A DNA stretch of 64,000 bases from Dallia pectoralis (lineage: Eukaryota; Chordata; Actinopteri; Esociformes; Umbridae): contig CM055753.1 in NCBI GenBank assembly GCA_029465975.1, forward strand, positions 505,535 to 569,534. Reading direction: 5' to 3'. This document shows positions 34,549-48,340 of the stretch, piece after piece. The position numbers and the translations under genes were made by a program. The notes below the pieces were generated by a model. It made no database searches, was not told the origin of the DNA, and was given only the letters and a program-made list of their open reading frames with translations. Position 1 is the first letter of the stretch. The number at the start of each line of letters is the position of its first letter.

Positions 34549-36926
34549 TCTTAATAGACTGGCCCTAACTACGCTGACAACGGCTAGGCTACGGGAACCT
34601 GCCCATTTGACTCAGGCTCCCCTGGCTGGTGAACGAGGAGTTAAGTGCGATACCTTAGATCACAGACACATACAGTACATCTCACATGTATTAAGATTTG
34701 GCTCGGCTGTTGCTAACCAGCGCGATAGTAGAGAGACAGAAACGAAGAGGACTTTGCCCCCCCCCCCACGCTCGATAACAGGCTGCCACCGAGAACCTGT
34801 CTCAACGGAATACAAATTCATCAATGAATGGGAAGACAAATGTTTTGGTTAAGAGAGAGATGAAGAGGTTGAGGAGAGGGTGAGAGGAATATAAAGGGAG
34901 CGAGAGAGTGAGGTAGGGGCAGGAGATCATTTAATAAGACTGCTCTTTTGAACTGGCTCTGAATGTCTGTGAGCACGCCTACTCAGGCAGCTTGGTGCCC
35001 ACCTGGGACGGTTTATGGTCATAATATGCCTGGTGGCAACCGCAAGGGGACTGGTAACAGGAGCTGCTGGGGGGTACATGTGCTGGATTTACACCCACCA
35101 TAACCATGAGGCAGTCCTCTGATAGGGATGTGTGAAGAGAAAGGGAGGTCTATCTGGAGCCAGCTGTAGAGTGAAGACATGGGGTGGAGTTCAGGTAATG
35201 TCAATGTATTTTGGAACGCAGGTCTCCTGGGAGGATCTTGGTAACTGAGGGGGTTGATACCTTTCTGATCCAGGTTTTCACAGGACTTCCAGTACCCCAG
35301 TCCATCTCCCACTGGCCCAGCTCTCTAGTCCTGGTGACAACCCAGAAGAGATAGACTGATATAAATACTGCTGGACTGATGGTCCTCTGTGGGTAGCAAG
35401 GGGTTGATTGATAGGCTGAGTTAGGGGGCTAATCAACAGGTCCCTCAGACTAAACTGGGCCTAAACGTCATTCTGGCTTGTATTATGGCAGGGGCCTACC
35501 TTGTGCCTACACACATACACACACACACACACACTTATTTCTGTAGTCTACCCCCGCCTGATTTCCGTTGATTTATCGCAATGTTGACTCGTTTTGGCAG
35601 CGCAGCAAGTAGGAGGGTTGTTGGGAGGTGCTGGGATATATGATAAGCACATGGGGGAGACATAGAGCATTATGTCTCAGATATCACTTTATGTGTGTGA
35701 ATTAAGTCAGGTGGGAACAGAGAGGCTTCTTGGTGAACACATCAACCAGAGATCCGGCAGAGATTTGAAAGGCAGATAAACCCAAAATAAACCGGAATAA
35801 AAAAAAACATGTTCCTCGCATCCTCCGGGTATCTTTATCACAGTCGCTTCTCTGGATCAGTCTCCTTGCCTATTATTTTCTCTAGGGAACATCCATATAA
35901 ACCTGACAACTGTTGTAACAGTAGGTAGTTGCTCTGCTGTCAAATGTGAATGATCCTATCTGGGATTATCCAATCATATGCACCCATATTTAATGTTTAC
36001 CAGAGCGATTTCCCGTCTGAATTTGGCCTTTGTTTTGTTTGAACGCAAGCATTATTGGATCCACACAAACACATAGTGGATGATTTGTTTGTCTATGGGT
36101 CGAAAGGGATGATACTGTGATCCTATCACGGCCGGGCAGTCGCTGTGACCAGAGTGCCGTGTCCTTCCCGCCCCTGAGCCCTGTGAGGATAGAATTGTCC
36201 AGTGGCTAACATGTTAGCGCATTAGGAGTCATCCTCTGTGGAGGGGATGTATGGGTGTAGAGTTAGCACACTGGTGAGTCTGAGAGAGCACCGGTTTGTA
36301 GGACATTTATCACGGCCGGACAACAATCCAGACTGTCAGCATGTCACTTTGGATGAGAAATGGGTCCAAATAATGTCCTTCTCACTGCCTCAGCCAAGTC
36401 AGTAGAGATTGCCAGTACACAGACCACTTTGTGCAGATGCATATAGAATATCTAACACGTAGCATTGTCTATTAGTCTATACTTTGAATCATTTTTTTTT
36501 AGGGATTTCTATATTTTTTGGTGCCTACAGTGGATGGGTTTACTTGCCTTATTGTTAATTAATTTCCCAGTCATGTTCCCTACTCCATTTTCCATCATAT
36601 AACCTCTCCTTTATTGATTTTTCTAAAGAAAAGAAGAGTTTTCCCTAAGGCATCGTTTTTGTCCATGAAAGAAAAAGAGTCTGACATTTCTGAAGGAAAT
36701 AGCCCTGTGTTTTTGTGTGTGCGTGCACGTGTGTTTGTTTCACAACTTCAGACTTCACAAGTAATTTTTTCTTTGTTTATACCGTTCTCCTGTTGCCCTT
36801 GCATTTAGCGCCACATTCAGCCTGTTTTAACCAGGCTATCAATCAGATACTTTTACTGGAAAATGGGGGGAATTAGGAACAGATGGCTGTCTTACAAACT
36901 GTTGAAGGAAATCATCTTTATGTTGT

Positions 36927-37080
36927 AGACCAGGGTTCTTCATTTCCTGTCCTGGAGGGCAGAATCACTTCTGTTTTGTGTTTTTCTAATTGTCTTGTGG
37001 GTTTGCACTCACTTTGTGTCCCAGGTTTAAGGTAGCCAATGATGAAAACAGAGGGTAAAAACCAGAGGCACTAGAATCAA
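36927..37080. mobile_element. Degenerate dispersed-repeat fragment
   Basis: The stretch with CAGGGTTCTTCATTTCCTGT and CCTGGAGGGC, followed by GGTAGCCAATGATGAAAACA, is reminiscent of short dispersed elements in fish. Termini and target duplication are not identifiable. Confidence 0.3.
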
Positions 37081-37330
37081 AGTATTCAGGCTGTAGACAT
37101 TCTTTTATCTAAATACATTCTCTCACCCCAGTCTGGAAATGTTTTCAGCTTTCAAGAGCATCTACATGTTTGCATTCTGATTAAAAGACCACAGTCATTC
37201 AGAATAGCTATATTCTCACAAGATTACTTGGAACTAACATCGTTGACACTTTTTTAGGCTAAGAAAGAAATGTGCTTGTTATATTCTTTGTTATTTTAAG
37301 TGATTTAAAAATAGGCTATTTACTAACATC

Positions 37331-40300
37331 AGAGATACTACTGTTGGTGGGGTATTGTCAGCTAGAGATACTACTGTTGGTGGGGTATTGTCAGCTAGAG
37401 ATACTACTGTTGGTGAGGTATTGTCAGCTAGAGATACTACTGTTGGTGGGTAGAGATACTACTGTTGGTGGGGTATTGTCAGCTAGAGATACTACTGTTG
37501 GTGGGGTATTGTCAGCTAGAGATACTACTGTTGGTGAGGTATTGTCATCTAGAGATACTACTGTTGGTGGGGTATTGTCAGCAAGAGATACTACTGTTGG
37601 TGAGGTATTGTCAGCTAGAGATACTACTGTTGGTGGGGTATTGTCAGCTAGAGATACTACTGTTGGTGGGGTATTGTCAGCTAGAGATACTACTGTTGGT
37701 GGGGAATTGTCAGCTAGAGATACTACTGTTGGTGGGGTATTGTCAGCTAGAGATACTACTGTTGGTGAGGTATTGTCATCTAGAGATACTACTGTTGGTG
37801 GGGTATTGTCAGCTAGAGATACTACTGTTGGTGGGGTATTGTCAGCTAGAGATACTACTGTTGGTGGGGTATTGTCAGCTAGAGATACTACTGTTGGTGA
37901 GGTATTGTCATCTAGAGATACTACTGTTGGTGGGGTATTGTCAGCTAGAGATACTACTGTTGGTGGGGTATTGTCAGCTAGAGATACTACTGTTGGTGAG
38001 GTATTGTCATCTAGAGATACTACTGTTGGTGGGGTATTGTCAGCTAGAGATACTACTGTTGGTGGGGTATTGTCAGCTAGAGATACTACTGTTGGTGGGG
38101 TATTGTCAGCTAGAGATACTACTGTTGGTGGGGTATTGTCAGCAAGAGATACTACTGTTGGTGAGGTATTGTCGGCTAGAGATACTACTGTTGGTGAGGT
38201 ATTGTCAGCTAGAGATACTACTGTTGGTGAGGTATTGTCGGCTAGAGATACTACTGTTGGTGGGGTATTGTCAGCTAGAGATACTACTGTCGGTGAGGTA
38301 TTGTCAGCTAGAGATACTACTGTCGGTGAGGTATTGTCAGCTAGAGATACTACTGTTGGTGAGGTATTGTCAGCTAGAGATACTACTGTTGGTGAGGTAT
38401 TGTCAGCTAGAGATACTACTGTTGGTGGGGTATTGTCAGCTAGAGATACTACTGTTGGTGAGGTATTGTCAGCTAGAGATACTACTGTTGGTGAGGTATT
38501 GTCAGCTAGAGATACTACTGTTGGTGGGGTATTGTCAGCTAGAGATACTACTGTTGGTGAGGTATTGTCAGCTAGAGATACTACTGTTGGTGGGGTATTG
38601 TCAGCTAGAGATACTACTGTTGGTGAGGTATTGTCAGCTAGAGATACTACTGTTGGTGAGGTATTGTCAGCTAGAGATACTACTGTTGGTGTGGTATTGT
38701 CAGCTAGACATACTACTGTTGGTGAGGTATTGTCAGCTAGAGATACTACTGTTGGTGAGGTATTGTCAGCTAGAGATACTATTGTTGGTGAGGTATTGTC
38801 AGCTAGAGATACTACTGTTGGGGTATTGTCAGCTAGAGATACTACTGTTGGTGAGGTATTGTCAGCTAGAGATACTACTGTTGGTGAGGTATTGTCAGCT
38901 AGAGATACTACTGTTGGTGAGGTATTGTCAGCTAGAGATACTACTGTTGGTGTGGTATTGTCAGCTAGAGATACTACTGTTGGTGGGGTATTGTCAGCTA
39001 GAGATACTACTGTTGGTGAGGTATTGTCAGCTAGAGATACTACTGTCGGTGAGGTATTGTCAGCTAGAGATACTACTGTTGGTGAGGTATTGTCAGCTAG
39101 AGATACTACTGTTGGTGGGGTATTGTCAGCTAGAGATACTACTGTTGGTGGGGTATTGTCAGCTAGAGATACTACTGTTGGTGAGGTATTGTCGGCTAGA
39201 GATACTATTGTTGGTGGGGTATTGTCAGCTAGAGATACTACTGTTGGTGAGGAATTGTCAGCTAGAGATACTACTGTTGGTGAGGTATTGTCAGCTAGAG
39301 ATACTACTGTTGGTGAGGTATTGTCAGCTAGAGATACTACTGTTGGTGGGGTATTGTCAGCTAGAGATACTACTGTTGGTGAGGTATTGTCAGCTAGAGA
39401 TACTACTGTTGGTGAGGTATTGTCAGCTAGAGATACTACTGTTGGTGAGGTATTGTCAGCTAGAGATACTACTGTTGGTGGGGTATTGTCAGCTAGAGAT
39501 ACTACTGTTGGTGGGGTATTGTCAGCTAGAGATACTACTGTTGGTGAGGTATTGTCATCTAGAGATACTACTGTTGGTGGGGTATTGTCAGCTAGAGATA
39601 CTACTGTTGGTGGGGTATTGTCAGCTAGAGATACTACTGTTGGTGGGGTATTGTCAGCTAGAGATACTACTGTTGGTGGGGTATTGTCAGCTAGAGATAC
39701 TACTGTTTGGTGAGGTATTGTCATCTAGAGATACTACTGTTGGTGGGGTATTGTCAGCTAGAGATACTACTGTTGGTGGGGTATTGTCAGCTAGAGATAC
39801 TACTGTTGGTGAGGTATTGTCATCTAGAGATACTACTGTTGGTGGGGTATTGTCAGCTAGAGATACTACTGTTGGTGGGGTATTGTCAGCAAGAGATACT
39901 ACTGTTGGTGAGGTATTGTCAGCTAGAGATACTACTGTTGGTGAGGTATTGTCAGCTAGAGATACTACTGTTGGTGAGGTATTGTCGGCTAGAGATACTA
40001 CTGTTGGTGGGGTATTGTCAGCTAGAGATACTACTGTCGGTGAGGTATTGTCAGCTAGAGATACTACTGTCGGTGAGGTATTGTCAGCTAGAGATACTAC
40101 TGTCGGTGAGGTATTGTCAGCTAGAGATACTACTGTCGGTGAGGTATTGTCAGCTAGAGATACTACTGTTGGTGGGGTATTGTCAGCTAGAGATACTACT
40201 GTCGGTGAGGTATTGTCAGCTAGAGATACTACTGTTGGTGGGGAATTGTCAGCTAGAGATACTACTGTTGGTGGGGTATTGTCAGCTAGAGATACTACTG

Positions 40301-42900
40301 TTGGTGAGGTATTGTCATCTAGAGATACTACTGTTGGTGGGGTATTGTCAGCTAGAGATACTACTGTTGGTGGGGTATTGTCAGCTAGAGATACTACTGT
40401 TGGTGGGGTATTGTCAGCTAGAGATACCACTGTTGGTGAGGTATTGTCATCTAGAGATACTACTGTTGGTGGGGTATTGTCAGCTAGAGATACTACTGTT
40501 GGTGGGGTATTGTCAGCTAGAGATACTACTGTTGGTGAGGTATTGTCATCTAGAGATACTACTGTTGGTGGGGTATTGTCAGCTAGAGATACTACTGTTG
40601 GTGGGGTATTGTCAGCAAGAGATACTACTGTTGGTGAGGTATTGTCAGCTAGAGATACTACTGTTGGTGAGGTATTGTCAGCTAGAGATACTACTGTTGG
40701 TGAGGTATTGTCGGCTAGAGATACTACTGTCGGTGGGGTATTGTCAGCTAGAGATACTACTGTCGGTGAGGTATTGTCAGCTAGAGATACTACTGTCGGT
40801 GAGGTATTGTCAGCTAGAGATACTACTGTTGGTGGGGTATTGTCAGCTAGAGATACTACTGTTGGTGGGGTATTGTCAGCTAGAGATACTACTGTTGGTG
40901 GGGTATTGTCAGCTAGAGATACTACTGTTGGTGGGGTATTGTCAGCAAGAGATACTACTGTTGGTGAGGTATTGTCGGCTAGAGATACTACTGTTGGTGA
41001 GGTATTGTCAGCTAGAGATACTACTGTTGGTGAGGTATTGTCGGCTAGAGATACTACTGTCGGTGGGGTATTGTCAGCTAGAGATACTACTGTCGGTGAG
41101 GTATTGTCAGCTAGAGATACTACTGTCGGTGAGGTATTGTCAGCTAGAGATACTACTGTTGGTGAGGTATTGTCAGCTAGAGATACTACTGTTGGTGGGG
41201 TATTGTCAGCTAGAGATACTACTGTTGGTGGGGTATTGTCAGCTAGAGATACTACTGTTGGTGAGGTATTGTCAGCTAGAGATACTACTGTTGGTGAGGT
41301 ATTGTCAGCTAGAGATACTACTGTCGGTGGGGTATTGTCAGCTAGAGATACTACTGTCGGTGAGGTATTGTCAGCTAGAGATACTACTGTCGGTGACGTA
41401 TTGTCAGCTAGAGATTCTACTGTTGGTGAGGTATTGTCAGCTAGAGATACTACTGTTGGTGAGGTATTGTCAGCTAGAGATACTACTGTTGGTGTGGTAT
41501 TGTCAGCTAGACATACTACTGTTGGTGAGGTATTGTCAGCTAGAGATACTACTGTTGGTGAGGTATTGTCAGCTAGAGATACTATTGTTGGTGAGGTATT
41601 GTCAGCTAGAGATACTACTGTTGGGGTATTGTCAGCTAGAGATACTACTGTTGGTGAGGTATTGTCAGCTAGAGATACTACTGTCGGTGAGGTATTGTCA
41701 GCTAGAGATACTACTGTTGGTGAGGTATTGTCAGCTAGAGATACTACTGTTGGTGTGGTATTGTCAGCTAGACATACTACTGTTGGTGAGGTATTGTCAG
41801 CTAGACATACTACTGTTGGTGAGGTATTGTCAGCTAGAGATACTACTGTCGGTGAGGTATTGTCAGCTAGAGATACTACTGTTGGTGAGGTATTGTCAGC
41901 TAGAGATACTACTGTTGGTGGGGTATTGTCAGCTAGAGATACTACTGTTGGTGAGGTATTGTCAGCTAGAGATACTACTGTTGGTGAGGTATTGTCGGCT
42001 AGAGATACTTCTGTTGGTGGGGTATTGTCAGCTAGAGATACTACTGTCGGTGAGGAATTGTCAGCTAGAGATACTACTGTCGGTGAGGTATTGTCAGCTA
42101 GAGATACTACTGTTGGTGAGGTATTGTCAGCTAGAGATACTACTGTTGGTGGGGTATTGTCAGCTAGAGATACTACTGTTGGTGAGGTATTGTCAGCTAG
42201 AGATACTACTGTTGGTGAGGTATTGTCAGCTAGAGATACTACTGTTGGTGGGGTATTGTCAGCTAGAGATACTACTGTTGGTGAGGTATTTTCGGCTAGA
42301 GATACTACTGTCGGTGGGGTATTGTCAGCTAGAGATACTACTGTTGGTGAGGTATTGTCAGCTAGAGATACTACTGTTGGTGGGGTATTGTCTGCTAGAG
42401 ATACTACTGTTGGTGAGGTATTGTCAGCTAGAGATACTACTGTTGGTGAGGTATTGTCAGCTAGAGATACTACTGTTGGTGAGGTATTGTCAGCTAGAGA
42501 TACTACTGTTGGTGAGAGATATTGTCAGCTAGAGATACTACTGTTGGTGAGGTATTGTCAGCTATTGAGCTAGAGATACTACTGTCGGTGAGGTATTGTC
42601 AGCTAGAGATACTACTGTCGGTGAGGTATTGTCAGCTAGAGATACTACTGTTGGTGAGGTATTGTCAGCTAGAGATACTACTGTTGGTGGGGTATTGTCA
42701 GCTAGAGATACTACTGTTGGTGAGGTATTGTCAGCTAGAGATACTACTGTTGGTGGGGTATTGTCAGCTAGAGATACTACTGTTGGTGAGGTATTGTCAG
42801 CTAGAGATACTACTGTTGGTGGGGTATTGTCAGCTAGAGATACTACTGTTGGTGAGTTATTGTCAGCTAGCTATAATACTTGCTGTTGGTGAGGTATTGT
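37331..42900 (+). repeat. 33-bp minisatellite, about 169 copies (5.6 kb)
   Basis: The unit reads GAGATACTACTGTTGGTGAG then GTATTGTCAGCTA. Recurring variants are GGTGGGG for GGTGAGG, TGTCGG for TGTTGG, TCATCTAG for TCAGCTAG and TCAGCAAG for TCAGCTAG. Indels near 37450, 38818, 39705 and 42515 shift the period. The unit has no stop in two + frames and one minus frame. This produces ORFs of 813, 941 and 1702 codons (+) and 766 codons (-). These are artefacts: all changes are shared with neighbouring copies, no splice or start context exists, and two strands are open at once. Large internal duplications are visible. Confidence 0.98.
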
Positions 42901-45364
42901 AGACTGGCTCTATGGCAATTGATGTCAATTTGTCAGATAGCTAAACTAGCCTAGAGCTGGTGAGATGTGTAATCATCTAGCAATTTTAATCTTGTTGTGT
43001 TGCTGGTACGGCTATGTTACATTTGTTGCAATATACTACTTTTATAACACAGACGTGAAGGCTTTGTTAATAATCGTTCTCCGGGAATCTAGGCTGTACT
43101 AGTATTCAAATGACTATTCGTTATACATTATTAAAGCCTTTGACATTGTATATACTTTGACATTTTATATACATTTTCTTTGAGGCATTATCTTAGTCTT
43201 AAATAATAGTCGGTTCCTCGGTCATTGGCTCAGCATACTGGGTCCTTGACATTTTTCTTTCCCTAGCTATCTGTGTAGGTGATCATGTCTCTGGCACCAT
43301 TATAAAAAAGCAGTTTAAGGCAAGTTGAGGAATCAAATGCAACTGTACCACTTCCTCATTTGAATATATATAGCCTCTTTGAATCTGTGTCTCTGCAAAG
43401 ACATTCAGTCCTGAAGCTTATTTTCAACCTGCTGGTATGTCTTGATTAGATATTCAGATAGACAGTTGGAGAAAACTCTATTAGGCTACACAATACAACA
43501 CTACGCAGTAAGGCGCAAGAGAGAGAGACACTTTCAGACATGACATTATCGCCTGTCTTTTTTACTTTACCACTTCTCTATTTGTTTGTTCTTTCTCTCT
43601 GTTTCACTTTTATACCTTTGAAATCTCATTCTTTTATCACAGTCATGTTGTGTGACCGTCATCTGTATTTTTCCCACTCAAGTCATTACGATCACTTTGC
43701 TAAGTGGATGTTCTTTTTAGCTCTTCATGTGTATATATTTGTTTTGGATGCACAGTTTGATGTTTTTTCCCCAGGAGAATTGTGTTGCTCTTTTTTGTGT
43801 GCTCTCAAGGAGATGTAAGACAGAGTTGATGGCTGTCGCAAGTAATGCTAACGTAATTGTGTAACAACTTTGATGAAACAACCCATAATTCTATAAGACA
43901 ATTGTCAACTGATTACAATTGTAAATGTGTAAGTTTCTTCTTTTCAAAGACAGAAGCTACGGTATGAGCAGATGATCGCCTAGAGTCTGGCCCCAGATGT
44001 ATTCCTGTTACTGTGTACGGCATCTGATCAAACTTTACTAAGGATGTGTCAGCCCATGCTCTTTTATGTATCCCAGACACAACAGCTGCACACACTCCTC
44101 TATGTTCAATACTGGGTATTCATTTTACTCCACATGATCTCTGACCATCCAGGGACCTTGACACAGGTTTTTGAATGAAAAGGAAACGACGGAGCTCTGG
44201 AATGGATAGCAAATACCGTCTCGCGCACAATAAACATGGAGTGATACTTTATAGGCTGACAGCCCTGGCCTTCAGCCTATCAGGGCCACCACAAGGCCAG
44301 CATCATGGCTGTTTGTAAGTGTACCTCCTATCAGCATGGTGAACTGTGTGTGAAACACTAGGAGCTGTCACCAAACTGACCACAATCACTTGAGTGCAGG
44401 TTCTCGGAGGGCTCATCACTGCTCTTTTTTGTGCCACTTGGTAGGTCACAAGGGATTTCACAGTCCTCCATTCACTTATTTCCAAAAGCCCGGGGAGTTG
44501 ACTGCAGGTGTAAGTGGGCTGCACACACAGCATACCCTTACACTGAATATAATAGCAGTAGGTTGTCAGAAGCGAGCTCTTCTTTAGTGTGTATCGACTT
44601 CTGCAGCAGATCTCTGAAGGCCGAGGCACTGTTCTGTGGAGAGTATTAAACCAGGACACTAATGTCCAGGTCAGTGTGTGTGTGTGTGTGTGGCTCTGTT
44701 TGAACATAGGTGACAGCCTCCATCAATGATGAAGGTTTTCTCCCACCAAGGGTTGACTGTCTGTCACACATCGCAATGAATTGAGATGACGGGCGATGAG
44801 CTTTTCATGCCTCATTTTCAGTAATGTATGCTGGTGCACGCAGACGGCCTCACATGCAGCGCTGGGAGCTGGTCACGGCGGGCATCCTAAAGCCTGCTGT
44901 TCCGACCAGGCCGGACCCACAAGATGCCCATCGATAGCCCTCCACAGGCTAAGATGTGTTCCGGAATATGACACTAATTGATTGGAGAAGATCATTAAAG
45001 CAACCTGTCTCTAGGGTGCAAGATGAGCGTTATCTCCCACAAAACCCCACCCCAACCCCACCGCTTGTCGCCTCTTGCCCAGGCAGAGTCATCCGTCACA
45101 CGGTTGGAGTAATTGGTTTGCGGGGCCGAATCGATGCGGAGGCCTCATCTGCCTCTCGCCACAGCCACATGGGAGTGAAGTGCTTACTCCCTGTCCTCCC
45201 CATTAGGGAGTCAGACCGATATGTGCGGCGCTGCCTATCCACGGACCAGTGCCCAGACAGTTCAACATCCTCAGCATCATTGGTCACACATTGGGCCATG
45301 GAGAGAGGAACGGCGAGGGAAATTATGTTATGGGGGGGGGGACACCGGGCCACTGAGAGGGGGA

Positions 45365-45515
45365 GTGATGAGAGGGTGAGGTAGAACACTCCATCTGTTA
45401 GGGGGGGAGTATGAGAGGGGGAGTGATGAGAGGGTGAGGTAGAACACTCCATCTGTTAGGGGGGGAGTATGAGAGGGGGAGTGATGAGAGGGTGAGGTAG
45501 AACACTCCATCTGTA
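45365..45515 (+). repeat. 58-bp tandem repeat, about 2.6 copies
   Basis: GTGATGAGAGGGTGAGGTAG then AACACTCCATCTGTTAGGGG recurs with GGGAGTATGAGAGGGGGA as spacer. The copies are nearly identical, which suggests recent duplication. Confidence 0.9.
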
Positions 45516-46159
45516 ATATTCTAATTGTATTATTAATATTAATTATTATTAATGTTCGTGTTGGCTTTATGTGGCAATATGGGCCATATAATTGAAATGC
45601 ATTGTTCAAGGTTAACACACCTGTCTCTATATATTTGTCTAATGAAGGGGTTGATGTATGGAAAATTGGTCAAAACATCTATGCTGCAATTCCAATAAAT
45701 ATCAGAATATTGTTTTTGGAACATATAGCTTGTGCTTTTTGCTAGCGCTTTATGGCAGTTTACTACAGCAATTTTGATGTGAGCTGTGACTGTGTAGGAT
45801 CTAATTTTTCTTATAATTTACCTTGAGAGTGTGTTATACATGTTTTTATTTACACTGCATAAATAATTAGTGTCAATATTTGTAGTCAATGTATATCACA
45901 CCACTTCCTGAAAGGAGCATCAGTTATGAGAACAGCAGACATAGTAACCTACATTTTAAGTGTACTGTATGCGTTATGCAATTTCTTTTCTACAGTGTAT
46001 GACAGTGAGTCAGGAAAGATCATTAAAGTCCAGGGCATGAGCTGTGCATTTTTCAATCCTCTGATACACAATGATCATCACCCCAGACTCTGTTACAAGG
46101 ACTGCTTCCTCCTTTATTTAGCCAGTTCTTATGTGGCGCTCTTCTCCAGCTGGGCTGAA

Positions 46160-46252
46160 CGCACACACGCACACAGCCACACGTACGCACAAATACGCAC
46201 GCAAACACACACACACGCACTCACACACGCACTCACGCATGCACGCAAACAC
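46160..46252. repeat. Degenerate (CA)n/(GCAC)n tract
   Basis: Mixed CACACG, CACTCA and GCATGCAC units. Confidence 0.85.
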
Positions 46253-47182
46253 AAAATGGAGCATTGCCATTGTCTGTAATTAGCGGCTATTCTACAGCAG
46301 ATGCAACCTCCTCTCTCACTCAAAGTCTCTACCTTTTTCTTTGTCCCTTTTTCTTTTTCTCTCTCCCTCTATTTCTGCCTTGCTGTATTTCTCCTTCTCT
46401 TTCTCCCTCCCTCTATTTAACTCTGCCTTTCTCTCTCCGTCTACTCCCTCTCCATCTACCCTTCCCTCCCATCTCTCCCTCCCTCCCTGGACACAGCATG
46501 GGGAGATCAGAAGAGGGTGTAGACACTAACGGGGACTACTGCTTTCATATTACGCAGTTTAGAACGCAGTTCAGACAGGGAGATGGGGTGAAAAAGAGAG
46601 CTAGAGTTAGTTCTAATGAGTCTTGTGTGGTCACGGTTCTCTGGAGTTCTCCAGTGTCTGCTCGCCGTCTCTCCCCCTTGGTAACTCAGGCAGTCAGGCA
46701 TGCTTCACGGACTGTAGTCACTGGGCGGCTGTAGACTTGGACTTGTATACACACTCCGACTGGAACCATATCTTCTATGTACTTTTGACCAGGGCTGTAA
46801 TTGAAGGTAGTGAACTTTATAGGGTGCCATTGCAGGGGCATTGTGTGATTAAATGCGCTGGTAGATGTGTAGCATAAGCGAGGGAGTGTGCTGAGACGTG
46901 GATCCCTGCCCACAGCATCGGGTTGAAAATACATGTCCTGCAATGTTTTGGCAGTGCCACTTATTCATCCCTAAATGTGCTTCCTCCTACCTAGCGACCG
47001 CTGTTACCAGAAACCGTGGACTGATAACACACTGTGACAAGGTCCTCTGCCACCAGAATCCAACTGCTACTTCACTAGATTATAGTGTACCGTTCACAGT
47101 ACACACATGTATTGCTGTCACTGCGCTGGCTGACTAATTGGCCGGGCTCTGTTATGATGTCATCATTTCACCAGCCTGAAGG

Positions 47183-48340
47183 ATATGGCTAGAGGACAAC
47201 AACCGTCAACACCCATCTCATATCCTACGATACATGGCTAGAGGACAACACCCATCTCATATCCTACGATACATGGCTAGAGGACAACACCCATCTCACA
47301 TCCTACGATACATGGCTAGAGGACAACACCCGTCTCATATCCTACGATACTTGGCTGGAGGACATCACCCATCTCGTATCCTACGATACATGGCTAGAGG
47401 ACAACACCCGTCTCATATCCTACGATACATGGCTAGAGGACAACACCCACCTCATATCCTACGATACATGGCTAGAGGACAACCACCATCTCATATCCTA
47501 CGATACATGGCTAGAGGACAACACCCATCTCATATCCTACGATACATGGCTAGAGGACAACCACCATCTCATATCCTACGATACATGGCTAGAGGACAAC
47601 ACCCATCTCATATCCTACGATACTTGGCTAGAGGACAACACCCATCTCATATCTTACGATACATGGCTAGAGGACAACACCCATCTCATATCCTACGATA
47701 CATGGCTAGTGGACAACACCCATCTCATATCCTACGATACATGGTTAGTGGACAAAACCCATCTCATATCCTACGATACATGGCTAGAGGACAACACCCA
47801 TCTCATATCCTACGATACATGGCTAGAGGACAACACCCATCTCATATCCTACGATACATGGCTAGAAGACAAAACCCATCTCATATCCTACGATACATGG
47901 CTAGTGGACAACACCCATCTCATATCCTACGATACATGGCTACAGGACAACACCCATCTTATATCCTACGATACATGGCTACAGGACAACACCCACCTCA
48001 TATCCTACAATACATGGCTAGAGGACAACACCCATCTCATATCCTACGATACATGGCTACAGGACAACACCCATCTTATATCCTACGATACATGGCTACA
48101 GGACAACACCCATCTCATATCCTACGATACATGGCTAGAGGACAACACCCATCTCATATCCTACGATACATGGCTAGAGGACAACACCCATCTCATATCC
48201 TACGATACATGGCTAGAGGACAACACCCATCTCATATCCTACGATACATGGCTAGAGGACAACACCCATCTCATATCCTACGATACATGGCTAGAGGACA
48301 ACACCCATCTCATATCCTACGATACATGGTTAGTGGACAA
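47183..48340 (+). repeat. 39-bp minisatellite, about 30 copies
   Basis: The unit reads ATGGCTAGAGGACAACACCC then ATCTCATATCCTACGATAC. Variant positions include TAGTGG, TACAGG, AACCACC and TTATATCC. It is open for 403 and 291 codons in two + frames because 39 is a multiple of three. I do not regard it as a gene. Confidence 0.97.

Larger units (their letters stand above)
29025..37330 (+). other. trappc9: 5' part of a TRAPPC9 intron of at least 35 kb (29025 to beyond 64000)
   Basis: The intron begins with the strong donor GTAAGT. I searched by eye for a continuation of the protein after LQW(D/E) and found none anywhere to the right edge. It contains (CA)/(TA), (GT) and (CA) microsatellites at 29121-29167, 29695-29750, 29980-30004, 30389-30421, 33922-33952 and 35509-35534, and several weak dispersed-repeat fragments listed separately. 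Confidence 0.75.
42901..47182. other. Intronic sequence between the 33-bp and 39-bp arrays
   Basis: No exon is supported. It holds a 58-bp short tandem repeat (45365-45515), a degenerate CA/GCAC tract (46160-46252) and pyrimidine-rich sequence at 46320-46495. Confidence 0.5.

Noticed and set aside
37465..42573. 1702-codon ORF (+) and overlapping 813, 941 (+) and 766 (-) codon ORFs
   Set aside because: They are translations of a 33-bp tandem array whose unit lacks stops in several frames on both strands. There is no start context, splice structure or domain.
44956..45384. 142-codon ORF on + strand
   Set aside because: It runs into a G-rich tandem repeat, and no homology or flanking splice sites were recognisable.
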